Source: Paenibacillus agricola (GTDB lineage: Bacteria; Bacillota; Bacilli; Paenibacillales; NBRC-103111). From it: a stretch of DNA of 64,000 nucleotides. A program made the position numbers and the translations under genes. This document shows positions 25,008 through 32,876 of this stretch, one piece after another. The notes beneath the pieces are model-generated. The model was not told where the DNA came from. It searched no databases and saw only the letters and a list, made by a program, of their open reading frames with translations. The stretch spans positions 620,001 to 684,000 of the forward strand of contig NZ_JAAOIW010000004.1 in the NCBI RefSeq assembly GCF_011440305.1, in the 5' to 3' direction. Numbering within the stretch: position 1 is the first letter of the stretch; each line of letters opens with the position of its first letter.

Positions 25008-26817
25008 TGATCTAGTTATAAAAGGATTATCCGGGAGACTATCAGAGGGTCTTCAAGGGCAACTTTCCAGTCAGCTTCACATCGCTACGGGAATGGACTT
25101 GCGCTTCAAATCGGGAACCGTGACCCTGCTATTGGGGCGCAGCGGCACAGGGAAAACCATGCTGCTGGAGCAGCTATCTGGGCTGCGCGAGGCATCGGTC
25201 GGCGAGATCAAGCTTGGCGACCTTCCCCTATGGATGGGTGCTTCAACACGTCAGAAGCCAAACCGCCAAGTTCTGCTCCGTATGGGAAGCGCGTTCCAGC
25301 ATCCCGAGCAGCAGCTGTTCGCCGATACGATTAGAGGCGAGTTTGCGTATACGCTTCGCCCCTACAAGCTTTCGGCAGATGAATTCCAGCATCGCATAGG
25401 CTTGGGGCTGCGGTTGTTCCCTGGGGACGCCAGCGACTGGCTGGAGCGCGACCCATTTAGCTTAAGCGGCGGCCAGCAACGGCGCCTTTCGCTTGCGCTG
25501 CTGGAAGCGGCGGCTCCTGAGTGGCTGTTGCTCGATGAGCCAACAGCCGGGATCGACCAGGAAGGAACAGCGCTGGTCTGCCAGCAGTTGCACAAGCGCA
25601 AAGAGCAAGGCTTGGGCACGCTTGTTGCGACCCATGATCCGGAGGCGTTTATCGCCCTTGCCGATCATGTGCTCATCCTTTATGCCGATACCTTCTGGCA
25701 TGGCACTCCCGGCGAGCTGGCCGAGCAGCCCCAGATCTGGAGCGTAGCTGGGCTCGCCCTTCCAGCCTCCTTGGAAACACTAATAACCCTGCGCAGGGCA
25801 GGGTTCGATGTGCCCAAGGGCTGGCCGGATGCGGCTGCAACCGCGGCTGCTATTGTGGCTTCGACCGCAGTCGCCAAAGCGGCTCAGCGCGGGTTAGCTG
25901 CTTTGGCGCAGCAAGCCCGCGCTTCAGAGCAGCAAGCACATGAATCCAAACAGACGCAACCGTTTCTCACAGCTTCAAAGAGCGCGCCACATCCCAGCCG
26001 GCAAGCCGATAAGCCGTTAATTTCCCGTCTCAAGCAACGAGACCCTCGCGCCATCTGGCTTATGTATATGCTGATTTCACCTGGAATCCTCTTGCAATCG
26101 CAATGGATGGGCTGGATCGCTTCCTTTATCGTGATGCTATGTGTAATTAGATATGCACAAATTCCACTAAAGGAATGCTTAAAGCCAGCAGTAGGATTGA
26201 TTATTTTCACCTTGCTCGCCTCGATCTTAGCGGGATTAACCACGCAAGCGGCTGATTACCCCGCCCCTTATACAGGCTTAACCGGAGCTGTTTGGGAGCT
26301 TCCTTGGGGGATATTTTTTGTCGTGGGACCGGCTGTCGATACATTCTTTCTATTCAGCCTGCTTGTAATGATTATGCTGATTGGCTTTGTGCTGCTCTCA
26401 GGGATTAATCATTTGAGACTTAAACGGGCGATTGAGCAAGGGCTTCAGCCCTTACAGCAAATACGGGTCCCCGTGGATCAATTTGCCTTGGCTGCTTCGC
26501 TCATTATCCGGTTTCTTCCCATGATCATGGAAGAATGGCAACGATTTGCGCGGATCGCTGCAGCGCGTGGCAAGTACCCCTTTCGTCCAGGGCAAATCCC
26601 TATATTCCGGCTCCGAATGGTAATGATTCCAATTCTAGTTTCCCTGTTAAGACTGGGTGAATGGTTGTCCTTAATCCTCATTGTACGCGGTATGGGGCAA
26701 GCTGGCCATAAGCCGACTATCGCCTACCGGTTGCTTTTCAACCGAAAAGATGGGCTGCTAGTTGCAGCTTCTGCTATAATTTTACTAATTTTAATGCTTA
26801 TCCACTATATGACCTAG
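25000..26817 (+). CDS. Fused ECF ATPase - EcfT transmembrane protein
   Basis: 605 residues. Residues 1 to about 245 are an ABC ATPase: Walker A GRSGTGKT (46-53), FQHPEQQLF Q-loop, SLSGGQQRR (154-161), LLLDEPTAGID (176-186). An Ala/Gln-rich linker spans about 255-345. From about 350 it is an EcfT (CbiQ-like) protein with five or six membrane helices and the two coupling motifs AAARGKYPF and VRGMGQ that contact the ATPases. ATPase and EcfT are usually separate; here one polypeptide supplies both. With the preceding ATPase and BioY it completes a dedicated biotin ECF importer. The stop/start overlap with the upstream gene implies coupled translation. Confidence 0.88.
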   Translation: MANDLVIKGLSGRLSEGLQGQLSSQLHIATGMDLRFKSGTVTLLLGRSGTGKTMLLEQLSGLREASVGEIKLGDLPLWMGASTRQKPNRQVLLRMGSAFQHPEQQLFADTIRGEFAYTLRPYKLSADEFQHRIGLGLRLFPGDASDWLERDPFSLSGGQQRRLSLALLEAAAPEWLLLDEPTAGIDQEGTALVCQQLHKRKEQGLGTLVATHDPEAFIALADHVLILYADTFWHGTPGELAEQPQIWSVAGLALPASLETLITLRRAGFDVPKGWPDAAATAAAIVASTAVAKAAQRGLAALAQQARASEQQAHESKQTQPFLTASKSAPHPSRQADKPLISRLKQRDPRAIWLMYMLISPGILLQSQWMGWIASFIVMLCVIRYAQIPLKECLKPAVGLIIFTLLASILAGLTTQAADYPAPYTGLTGAVWELPWGIFFVVGPAVDTFFLFSLLVMIMLIGFVLLSGINHLRLKRAIEQGLQPLQQIRVPVDQFALAASLIIRFLPMIMEEWQRFARIAAARGKYPFRPGQIPIFRLRMVMIPILVSLLRLGEWLSLILIVRGMGQAGHKPTIAYRLLFNRKDGLLVAASAIILLILMLIHYMT

Positions 26818-26991
26818 ATTTGATAATTGTCAGAAAATTTGCTATGCTAAAAAAGCAACTTTTTGTTCACAGCACAAATACCCCCATTATCGTCAAATAA
26901 TTGAGGGTACTGCTGGTTATACAAGCTCCAACTTGTACAAACAGACTGTGGCATTGGGGTTGTAATTCAGAGAAGAAGGAGGTGCTTAACA

Positions 26992-27144
26992 ATGGCTAAA
27001 GACGTATTATGTGAAGTCAATTCCTGTCGTCACTGGGCTAATGAAAACCACTGTACAGCCGAATCAATTTTCATTGTCAACAACCAAATCAAACAAGCCC
27101 ATAGCTCCGCTGAAACAGATTGCAAAACGTTTAAATCCAAATGA
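26992..27144 (+). CDS. DUF1540 small cysteine protein
   Basis: 50-residue protein beginning MAKDVLCEVNSCRHW and ending ETDCKTFKSK. The cysteine spacing C-x4-C-x2-W, a central NHCTAESI and a final CKTF fit the DUF1540 family, tiny proteins with a probable metal-binding cysteine set that are common in spore formers. A strong AAGGAGG site lies six to eight bases upstream and a clear terminator follows, so it is a stand-alone gene. The function is unknown. Confidence 0.85.
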   Translation: MAKDVLCEVNSCRHWANENHCTAESIFIVNNQIKQAHSSAETDCKTFKSK

Positions 27145-27165
27145 GCTTAAAAATTAAAGTTGCAG

Positions 27166-27191
27166 AAGGAACCCGCGAGGTTCCTTTTTTT
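27166..27191 (+). terminator. Rho-independent terminator after DUF1540 gene
   Basis: AAGGAACC and GGTTCCTT arms with a CGCGA loop, then a run of seven T, 22 bases past the stop codon. Confidence 0.9.
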
Positions 27192-27286
27192 ATTATATTC
27201 ATTTTAACAATAATGAGAACTATTATCAAGCAGCTTTTAAAATCCTACATCATAACCTCGTATGATTCGTGATTCGCTACAACAAT

Positions 27287-28678
27287 CTAATCCTCAGAAG
27301 GATGGATCATCAGCTCAGGCCTTACAATGCGGTCAAACTCTTCTTCAGTCAGCAGATTGCTTTTAAGCGCCGCCTCTTTAAGTGTAGTTCCCTCTTTATG
27401 AGCCAGCTTAGCGACAGCCGCGGCATTCTCATAGCCAATATGCGGATTTAATGCAGTAACAAGCATCAGCGACCGTTCTACATTGTGTTTAATAACGGCA
27501 TAGTTGGGCTCAATACCAATGGCACAATGATCATTAAATGAACGGATGGCATCCGCAAGCAAACGTGTGGACTGTAGGAAGTTATAAATAATAACCGGCT
27601 TAAATACATTGAGCTCAAAATTCCCCTGGCTCGCTGCAAAACCGATAGCCGCGTCATTGCCCAGCACTTGGCATACAACCATCGTTAAAGCTTCACTTTG
27701 CGTTGGGTTGACCTTGCCTGGCATAATCGAGCTTCCTGGCTCATTGGCCGGTATCGTGATTTCGCCGATCCCGCTGCGCGGCCCGCTGGCAAGCCAACGC
27801 ACATCATTAGCGATCTTCATCAGGTCGGCAGCCATCGCTTTTAGAGCGCCATGAACATAGACCAGCTCATCATGACTTGTTAATGCGTGAAATTTATTGG
27901 AGGCCGATGTAAATGCTTTGCCCGTCAGCTTGCTAATCTCCTCAGCAGCCAATTCCCCGAATTTGGGATGGGCATTAATACCTGTACCCACTGCTGTTCC
28001 GCCGATGGCAAGCTCTTTTAAAGATTCGCCGCTTGCCTTGACCATCGCTTCGGTTTTCTCCAGCATCCGGTGCCAGCCGCTTACTTCTTGGCCAAGTGTC
28101 AGTGGCGTTGCATCCTGCAGGTGGGTTCTGCCGATTTTGATAATATCTGCAAAAGCCTCGCTTTTCTGGCGAAGTGTTTCCTTCAATAGCGCTACTGCTG
28201 GCAGCACTTGGTCCTCGATTGCGATTAAACCTGCAATATGCATAGCTGTAGGGAACGTATCATTGGAGCTTTGCGATTGGTTTACATCATCATTGGGATG
28301 GATTCGCAGCTCGCTGCCCTTAGCTTTTAGCAGCTGGTTGCCACGGTTGGCAATGACTTCATTCACATTCATATTGGATTGGGTGCCACTGCCTGTTTGC
28401 CATACCACAAGCGGGAAATGGTCGTCCAGCTCGCCACGAATGATTTCATCAGCCGCTGCAATGATCGTCTCGGCCTTCAAGCTATCAAGCTTGCCCAGCT
28501 TATGGTTAGCGCTTGCTGCGCTTTTCTTAAGAATAGCAAATGCCTGAATGATCGCTTGTGGCATTTTTTCCGTGCCGATATTGAAGTTCTCAAAGCTGCG
28601 TTGGGTTTGTGCCGCCCATAACTGATGTGCTGGAACCTTGATTTCGCCTATTGTATCCTTCTCAATTCTATATTCCAC
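27287..28678 (-). CDS. fumC: Class II fumarate hydratase
   Basis: About 463 residues of the iron-independent fumarase/aspartase superfamily, converting fumarate to malate in the citric acid cycle. Motifs are [30 protein letters not shown] and the signature [13 protein letters not shown] with the catalytic serine loop. The ORF can be read from 28723, but a GTG at 28678, eight bases after AGGAGG, gives the conserved N-terminus [15 protein letters not shown] and is the likely start. The promoter contains a Fur-like box between -35 and -10, so expression is expected to rise when iron is scarce. Confidence 0.93.
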   Translation of the reverse strand: MEYRIEKDTIGEIKVPAHQLWAAQTQRSFENFNIGTEKMPQAIIQAFAILKKSAASANHKLGKLDSLKAETIIAAADEIIRGELDDHFPLVVWQTGSGTQSNMNVNEVIANRGNQLLKAKGSELRIHPNDDVNQSQSSNDTFPTAMHIAGLIAIEDQVLPAVALLKETLRQKSEAFADIIKIGRTHLQDATPLTLGQEVSGWHRMLEKTEAMVKASGESLKELAIGGTAVGTGINAHPKFGELAAEEISKLTGKAFTSASNKFHALTSHDELVYVHGALKAMAADLMKIANDVRWLASGPRSGIGEITIPANEPGSSIMPGKVNPTQSEALTMVVCQVLGNDAAIGFAASQGNFELNVFKPVIIYNFLQSTRLLADAIRSFNDHCAIGIEPNYAVIKHNVERSLMLVTALNPHIGYENAAAVAKLAHKEGTTLKEAALKSNLLTEEEFDRIVRPELMIHPSED

Positions 28679-28732
28679 TTCGTGGCCTCCTATTGATATT
28701 CGATGGGTACTCGATAAAAACATACTGCTTTC

Positions 28733-28762
28733 ATTTTAAGTGATAACGATTATCAATGTCAA
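28733..28762 (-). promoter_or_regulatory. fumC promoter
   Basis: On the minus strand TTGACA (28757-28762) is followed after 17-18 bases by TTAAAA/TAAAAT (28733-28739), about 55 bases before the GTG start. The spacer is filled by a Fur-type inverted repeat. Confidence 0.65.
28741..28755. promoter_or_regulatory. Fur-type box in fumC promoter
   Basis: TGATAACGATTATCA matches the 7-1-7 Bacillus Fur core TGATAATNATTATCA at all but one informative position. TGA/TCA ends favour Fur over PerR (TTATAATNATTATAA). It lies exactly in the -35/-10 spacer, a repressing position. Confidence 0.65.
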
Positions 28763-28792
28763 ACAAAGCGACAGCCCATCACGGGCTATCGC
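28761..28792 (-). terminator. Terminator after ferredoxin gene
   Basis: On the minus strand GCGATAGCCC pairs with GGGCTGTCGC (one G-T pair) around a five-base loop, followed by TTTGTTTG. It ends the riboswitch-controlled transcript just before the fumC promoter. Confidence 0.7.
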
Positions 28793-28805
28793 TTATTGGT
28801 CCAAC

Positions 28806-29168
28806 CTATATTTGCTTAAATTTCCCCTCAGGCCCATTTCCTGTCGCCATAAACCGATCTTGAAACGAATAAACAACATGCTCCTGTAGCGGGTTACCTT
28901 GAAGGAGATGCTCAAGAACCATCGCCCTTCCGCTTTCAGGTGTCATATTTTGATACCAAACGCCTTCCGGGTACACGGTCACGACACAAGCATCCTGGCA
29001 ACGCCCATTGCAGCGTGTTCTTGTGGTATGGATTAAAGCGTCGGCACCCTGCGCCGTAATTTCTGCCCGAATTGCCTGGGTAACCTCTTCCCCCTGCTGC
29101 TTCATACAGCTCCCTCCATTACAGATTAGGACATGATGCTGTGTTTCTGTCAAATTCCAAGTTGCCAT
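28806..29168 (-). CDS. Thioredoxin-like [2Fe-2S] ferredoxin
   Basis: 119 residues from the ATG at 29168 (AAGGAG eight bases upstream; the longer ORF to 29207 lacks a site). The pattern CNGGSCMKQQG near residue 16, then RCNGRCQDACVVTVYPEGVWY (split: RCNGRCQDAC, VVTVYPEGVWY), matches thioredoxin-fold [2Fe-2S] ferredoxins, with cluster ligands among C16, C21, C53, C57 and C61. Such proteins often accompany cobalamin-biosynthesis genes, which fits the upstream cobalamin-riboswitch importer. It lies 92 bases after the last ABC gene and is probably co-transcribed. The electron partner is unknown. Confidence 0.82.
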   Translation of the reverse strand: MATWNLTETQHHVLICNGGSCMKQQGEEVTQAIRAEITAQGADALIHTTRTRCNGRCQDACVVTVYPEGVWYQNMTPESGRAMVLEHLLQGNPLQEHVVYSFQDRFMATGNGPEGKFKQI

Positions 29169-29184
29169 GCTTCCACTCCTTTTT

Positions 29185-29256
29185 GTTCTATTAGCCAAAC
29201 TTGGCATCGTTCTATTAGCTATAATGGGTATCGTTTTAATAATCTAACTTGGTAGC
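29185..29256. repeat. Three 24-bp imperfect tandem repeats
   Basis: Units at 29185-29208, 29209-29232 and 29233-29256 all begin GTT and end (C/T)A(T/G)C with about 70 percent identity, for example GTTCTATTAGCCAAACTTGG and GTTCTATTAGCTATAATGGG. They fill the gap between the ABC ATPase and ferredoxin genes. No hairpin or promoter is clear. Confidence 0.65.
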
Positions 29257-29260
29257 ACTA

Positions 29261-30034
29261 TTAATCAAAGTTCGGATAACTGGGTGTATCGGCAAGCAAT
29301 TTACGTGTATAAGCATGCTTAGTGTCATAGATCAGCCCCTGTGCTGTGTTATCTTCGACGATGATCCCCTTATCAATGACCAAAACGCGTTCACAAAGCT
29401 CGGATACGACCGCGATATCATGTGAAATGAATAAATAGCTAACCTGCTGGGTAGCGTGAAGCTCTTTGAGCAGCACCAGCATTTGCGCTTGAATCGTTAC
29501 ATCCAAAGCCGATAATGGCTCGTCCAGTACGATCAGCTTAGGTCCAGGAGCAAGGGCTCTGGCTATACATACTCGCTGGCATTGTCCTGTGCTGAGCTCA
29601 TCAGGATAGCGCTGCATAAACCGCTCGTCAAGCCCAACCTCCAGCAAAAGCTGCTGAACCCGCGTGTCCAACTCCTTTGGCTGCCATTTCGAGCGTTTGT
29701 CGGAAGCCATGTTGAAATTAATTAGTGGCTCCGCCAAGCTGCGCTGGATGGTCCAGCGCGGATTTAAGCTTGCCCTCGGATCTTGAAACACGATCTGGAT
29801 CGCTTGCCTCCATGAGCTTTTTTGGTTCCATGTCAACAAGGAGCGGCCATTCCAAAGGATTTCGCCTTCAGTTGGCTTTTCTAAGCCGAGCATACATTTG
29901 GCGATTGTGCTTTTTCCTGAACCTGACATACCGATCAATCCCACAATTTCGCCTGGTGCCACTGAGAACCTAATATCACGGAGCACCTGCTTGCCTCGGA
30001 AGGCTTTACTCAAATTATTGATTTGCAGCAACAA
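29261..30034 (-). CDS. Nik/Opp-type ABC importer ATPase (second ATPase)
   Basis: 257-residue ABC ATPase of the OppF/NikE group. Walker A is GMSGSGKST (35-43), the Q-loop IVFQDPRASLNPRW is characteristic of peptide/nickel ATPases, and Walker B is KLIVLDEPLSALD. The signature reads ELSTGQCQRVCIARAL, a slightly unusual LSTGQ for LSGGQ. It lacks the usual OppF C-terminal iron-sulfur/oligopeptide extension. It forms the importer with the permease-ATPase fusion, permease and binding protein upstream (order on mRNA: binding protein, permease, fusion, this gene). Confidence 0.88.
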   Translation of the reverse strand: MLLQINNLSKAFRGKQVLRDIRFSVAPGEIVGLIGMSGSGKSTIAKCMLGLEKPTEGEILWNGRSLLTWNQKSSWRQAIQIVFQDPRASLNPRWTIQRSLAEPLINFNMASDKRSKWQPKELDTRVQQLLLEVGLDERFMQRYPDELSTGQCQRVCIARALAPGPKLIVLDEPLSALDVTIQAQMLVLLKELHATQQVSYLFISHDIAVVSELCERVLVIDKGIIVEDNTAQGLIYDTKHAYTRKLLADTPSYPNFD

Positions 30035-30121
30035 CCTTCCCCCTCATTTTTATTATAGAGCCTCCAAGTCCATCAAACCTGAGATGGATTAGGCTATAAA
30101 CCAAAATTATAGGCATTATCT

Positions 30122-31918
30122 TCATAAAGCTCTGTTTTTCGGAATGGTTAGGCGTGGAATCGACGACAGCAATTGCTTCGTATAGGCTTGCTTCGGTTCC
30201 GTAAAAATCGACTTCACATCATTCATTTCAATCAATTGCCCTTGATACATTACGGCAATACGATCTGCTACTTGGGCAACTAATCTCAGGTCATGTGAGA
30301 CAAAAATCATCGCGGCTCCACTATCATGCTGGAGCTGGCGGAGCAATTCCATGATCGTCGCCTGGATGCTCACATCCAAGGCTGTAGTCGGCTCATCGGC
30401 GATAATAATTTGCGGTACATTGATCATCGCCATGGCAATTACCGCCCTCTGCCTCATCCCGCCGCTTAGCTGGTGCGGATACATTCCGTAAACCTCAGGG
30501 ATCAGCTCTGTTTTCTTTAGCATATCAAGCACTATATTTTTCATATCCTCGCGGCTTGTGAGCGCTGCTCGCTTATGATAAACCAGGCATTCCATAATTT
30601 GTTCGCCGATCGTTAATGTGGGGTTCAATGTATCCATCGGATCCTGCGTGATGTAGGTAATCCGCTTGCCGCGGACCATCCGCCAATCTTCCCAAGACCA
30701 ATCCTTCGTACTTTCACCGAGGATTGTTAAGTCCCCGGCTGTTTGCACCAATGGCAGCCTTAATAATCCCATAATGGCTAAGGCCAAGGTACTTTTGCCT
30801 GAGCCACTTTCCCCAACTAACCCCACACATTCACTGGGGTACAGCTCAAGATCGATGCCCTGCAAAATAGGCTGTGGCATGGCGTGTTTCGTCCTACCCG
30901 CTACAACCACGTCAACACCAGCTATAACTAGTAGCGGCTCAGTCGCTGTAGGCTTTGGGGCATTGCCACCTTGCAGGACAACTGCAGCAAGTTCCATCAT
31001 CATTTCGCGCTGGATTCTAAGCCCTTGCGCCAGCTTGCCCGTAATTCCCGTTCTTTTCTTGAACAGCAGCGGCACATGCAGGGTGCGCGGCTCTAATGCA
31101 TCCTTGACGGTATCACCCAAGTAATTCGTGGCCAGCACCATCAAAAAAATAATCGAACCCGGCGCTAGGAACAACCACGGCGCTTCCTCCAAATAAGCTC
31201 TGCCCTCATTGAGCATAGCTCCCCATTCAGGCTGTGGCGGACGAATCCCCAGGCCAAGAAAAGATAAAGAGGCAATACTAAGAATCACATGCCCGATGTC
31301 CAGTGTAATCAGCACGAGGATCGGTCCGGCGATGGAGCCCAATACATGCGTTAGCATAATTTTCCAAGCCGGGGTTCCAGCACAACGCGCTGCCTGGATA
31401 TAGCCATCCTGCTTGACCGAAAGCACATAGCTGCGAAAAATCCGCGCATAAGACGGCCAGGAAACAGCTGCGACAGCGATCATCAGGCCCGTTAACCCCG
31501 GACCCATCAGTGCTGCAATAGCGATGGCCAAAACCAAGGTTGGAAAGGAAAGCAGCACATCCATCAAGCGGGTTAAAATTTGGTCCACCCCTCCGCCCAA
31601 ATATCCAGCCGTAACACCAATCAATAAACTAAGCGAAATAATAAGGCCAACCGCCATAAACGATGCCGTTAAAGAAGCTGAGCCTCCATAAATCAACCGC
31701 GTATAAACATCCCTGCCGTAATTATCGGTGCCCAGCAAATGTTCGGAAGATGGCGGCAGCAGCACTTGGGCATAATCGACCTTAACGGGATCATGGCTGG
31801 AAATCCACGGTGCACCTATGGAGAGAATGACGACCATGACGATAAATAATAGCAGAAAAACGGCAATGGGGTCCTTGAACAAGGTTTGGCGAAGCTGCCT
31901 GAGCATCCGTCTATCCAT
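30122..31918 (-). CDS. Nik/Opp-type ABC permease fused to ATPase
   Basis: 598 residues. Residues 1 to about 285 are a DppC/NikC-type permease: N-terminal cytoplasmic segment, LLGTDNYGRDVYTRLIYG, several helices and an EAA-type loop QAARCAGTPAWKI (175-187). After a linker, residues about 325-598 are a DppD/NikD-type ATPase: Walker A GESGSGKST (369-377), TQDPMDTLNPTLTIGEQ, LSGGMRQR (484-491), IIIADEPTTALD (504-515). These are normally separate proteins; the fusion is in frame with no sign of a frameshift artefact. It overlaps the upstream permease by eight bases. Confidence 0.9.
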   Translation of the reverse strand: MDRRMLRQLRQTLFKDPIAVFLLLFIVMVVILSIGAPWISSHDPVKVDYAQVLLPPSSEHLLGTDNYGRDVYTRLIYGGSASLTASFMAVGLIISLSLLIGVTAGYLGGGVDQILTRLMDVLLSFPTLVLAIAIAALMGPGLTGLMIAVAAVSWPSYARIFRSYVLSVKQDGYIQAARCAGTPAWKIMLTHVLGSIAGPILVLITLDIGHVILSIASLSFLGLGIRPPQPEWGAMLNEGRAYLEEAPWLFLAPGSIIFLMVLATNYLGDTVKDALEPRTLHVPLLFKKRTGITGKLAQGLRIQREMMMELAAVVLQGGNAPKPTATEPLLVIAGVDVVVAGRTKHAMPQPILQGIDLELYPSECVGLVGESGSGKSTLALAIMGLLRLPLVQTAGDLTILGESTKDWSWEDWRMVRGKRITYITQDPMDTLNPTLTIGEQIMECLVYHKRAALTSREDMKNIVLDMLKKTELIPEVYGMYPHQLSGGMRQRAVIAMAMINVPQIIIADEPTTALDVSIQATIMELLRQLQHDSGAAMIFVSHDLRLVAQVADRIAVMYQGQLIEMNDVKSIFTEPKQAYTKQLLSSIPRLTIPKNRAL

Positions 31919-32876
31919 GGGTTCCCTCCTCTATGCGTACTCTTGGATCGAGGAAGCGGTATACCAGATCAATTAACACATTAATTAACACGTACGCTAC
32001 AGCCATCAGCAAGGCAAATGCCTGGATAACGGGATAATCCCTGCCGTTAATCGCATCAACCACATATCTGCCAACACCCGGCCAAGAAAATACGGTTTCA
32101 ATAATAACCGCCCCTCCAAGCAGCCCGCCTACCACCATACCGAAGGAGGTTACCACTGGAATTAACGCATTGCGAAGCGCATGCTTGAACACAATAACCG
32201 AACGTGGAAGCCCTTTAGCCTCTGCCAATACCATATAACGTTTAGAAAACACTTCTAATAGTGAGGTGCGGAGCAGCCTTGAGGTTGTCGCTGCCAGTCC
32301 GGTTCCCAATGTCAAAGCAGGCAGCACTAAATTCGACCAAGAGCCTCTCCCTAATGTCGGAAACCAGCCCAGCTGGTAGGACAACACATAAATGAGCACC
32401 AATCCAAGAAAAAAATTCGGTACGGATACACCAATGAGTGCAATAAAACGTGTCATATGGTCGGTTGGGCGACGGTGAAATACAGCACCCGCAATCCCGG
32501 AGGGAAGGGCAATCACCAGCATGACGACCAATGCGGCTCCTGCAAGCTCCAAGGTTGCTGGCACGCGCATCCACAGCTCATCTATAATCGGCGAACGGCT
32601 GCGGAATGAAGTTCCCAGATTGCCTGTGGCAACCTCCATCAGCCAGCTTAAATATTGGATCACAAAAGGCTCATCAAGCCCAAGCTGCTTCCGTAAAATA
32701 GCCGCATCCACATGCAAATCCGTAACCGTCGCACCCGGGTCAAACATGGTAAGCAATATCATTTGAGCTGGATCTCCTGGAATAAAGCGCAATAAGGAGA
32801 AAATCAGCAAGGTTACACCCAAAAGTACAGGGAGTGTAACCGCCAACCGAAAGATCAGGTATCTGAGAATTTTCAT
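31911..32876 (-). CDS. Nik/Opp-type ABC permease (DppB/NikB-like)
   Basis: 321-residue inner-membrane permease with the DppB/NikB hallmarks: N-terminal helix then RFIPGDPAQ, the GLDEPFVIQYLSWL segment, and an EAA loop AEAKGLPRSVIVFKHALRN near residues 215-233. Six membrane segments are predicted by eye. The start overlaps the end of the binding-protein gene by four bases and its end overlaps the permease-ATPase fusion, so translation is coupled. Substrate is discussed with the binding protein and riboswitch: cobalt, nickel or a metal chelate is more likely than peptide. Confidence 0.9.
   Translation of the reverse strand: MKILRYLIFRLAVTLPVLLGVTLLIFSLLRFIPGDPAQMILLTMFDPGATVTDLHVDAAILRKQLGLDEPFVIQYLSWLMEVATGNLGTSFRSRSPIIDELWMRVPATLELAGAALVVMLVIALPSGIAGAVFHRRPTDHMTRFIALIGVSVPNFFLGLVLIYVLSYQLGWFPTLGRGSWSNLVLPALTLGTGLAATTSRLLRTSLLEVFSKRYMVLAEAKGLPRSVIVFKHALRNALIPVVTSFGMVVGGLLGGAVIIETVFSWPGVGRYVVDAINGRDYPVIQAFALLMAVAYVLINVLIDLVYRFLDPRVRIEEGTHG

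Noticed and set aside
27214-27228. Another Fur-like sequence, TGAGAACTATTATCA
   Set aside because: Two mismatches to the core and located between the ends of convergent genes, where it controls nothing visible.
27897-28547. 216-residue plus-strand ORF opposite fumC
   Set aside because: Shadow frame of a clear fumarase; no ribosome site or family motif.
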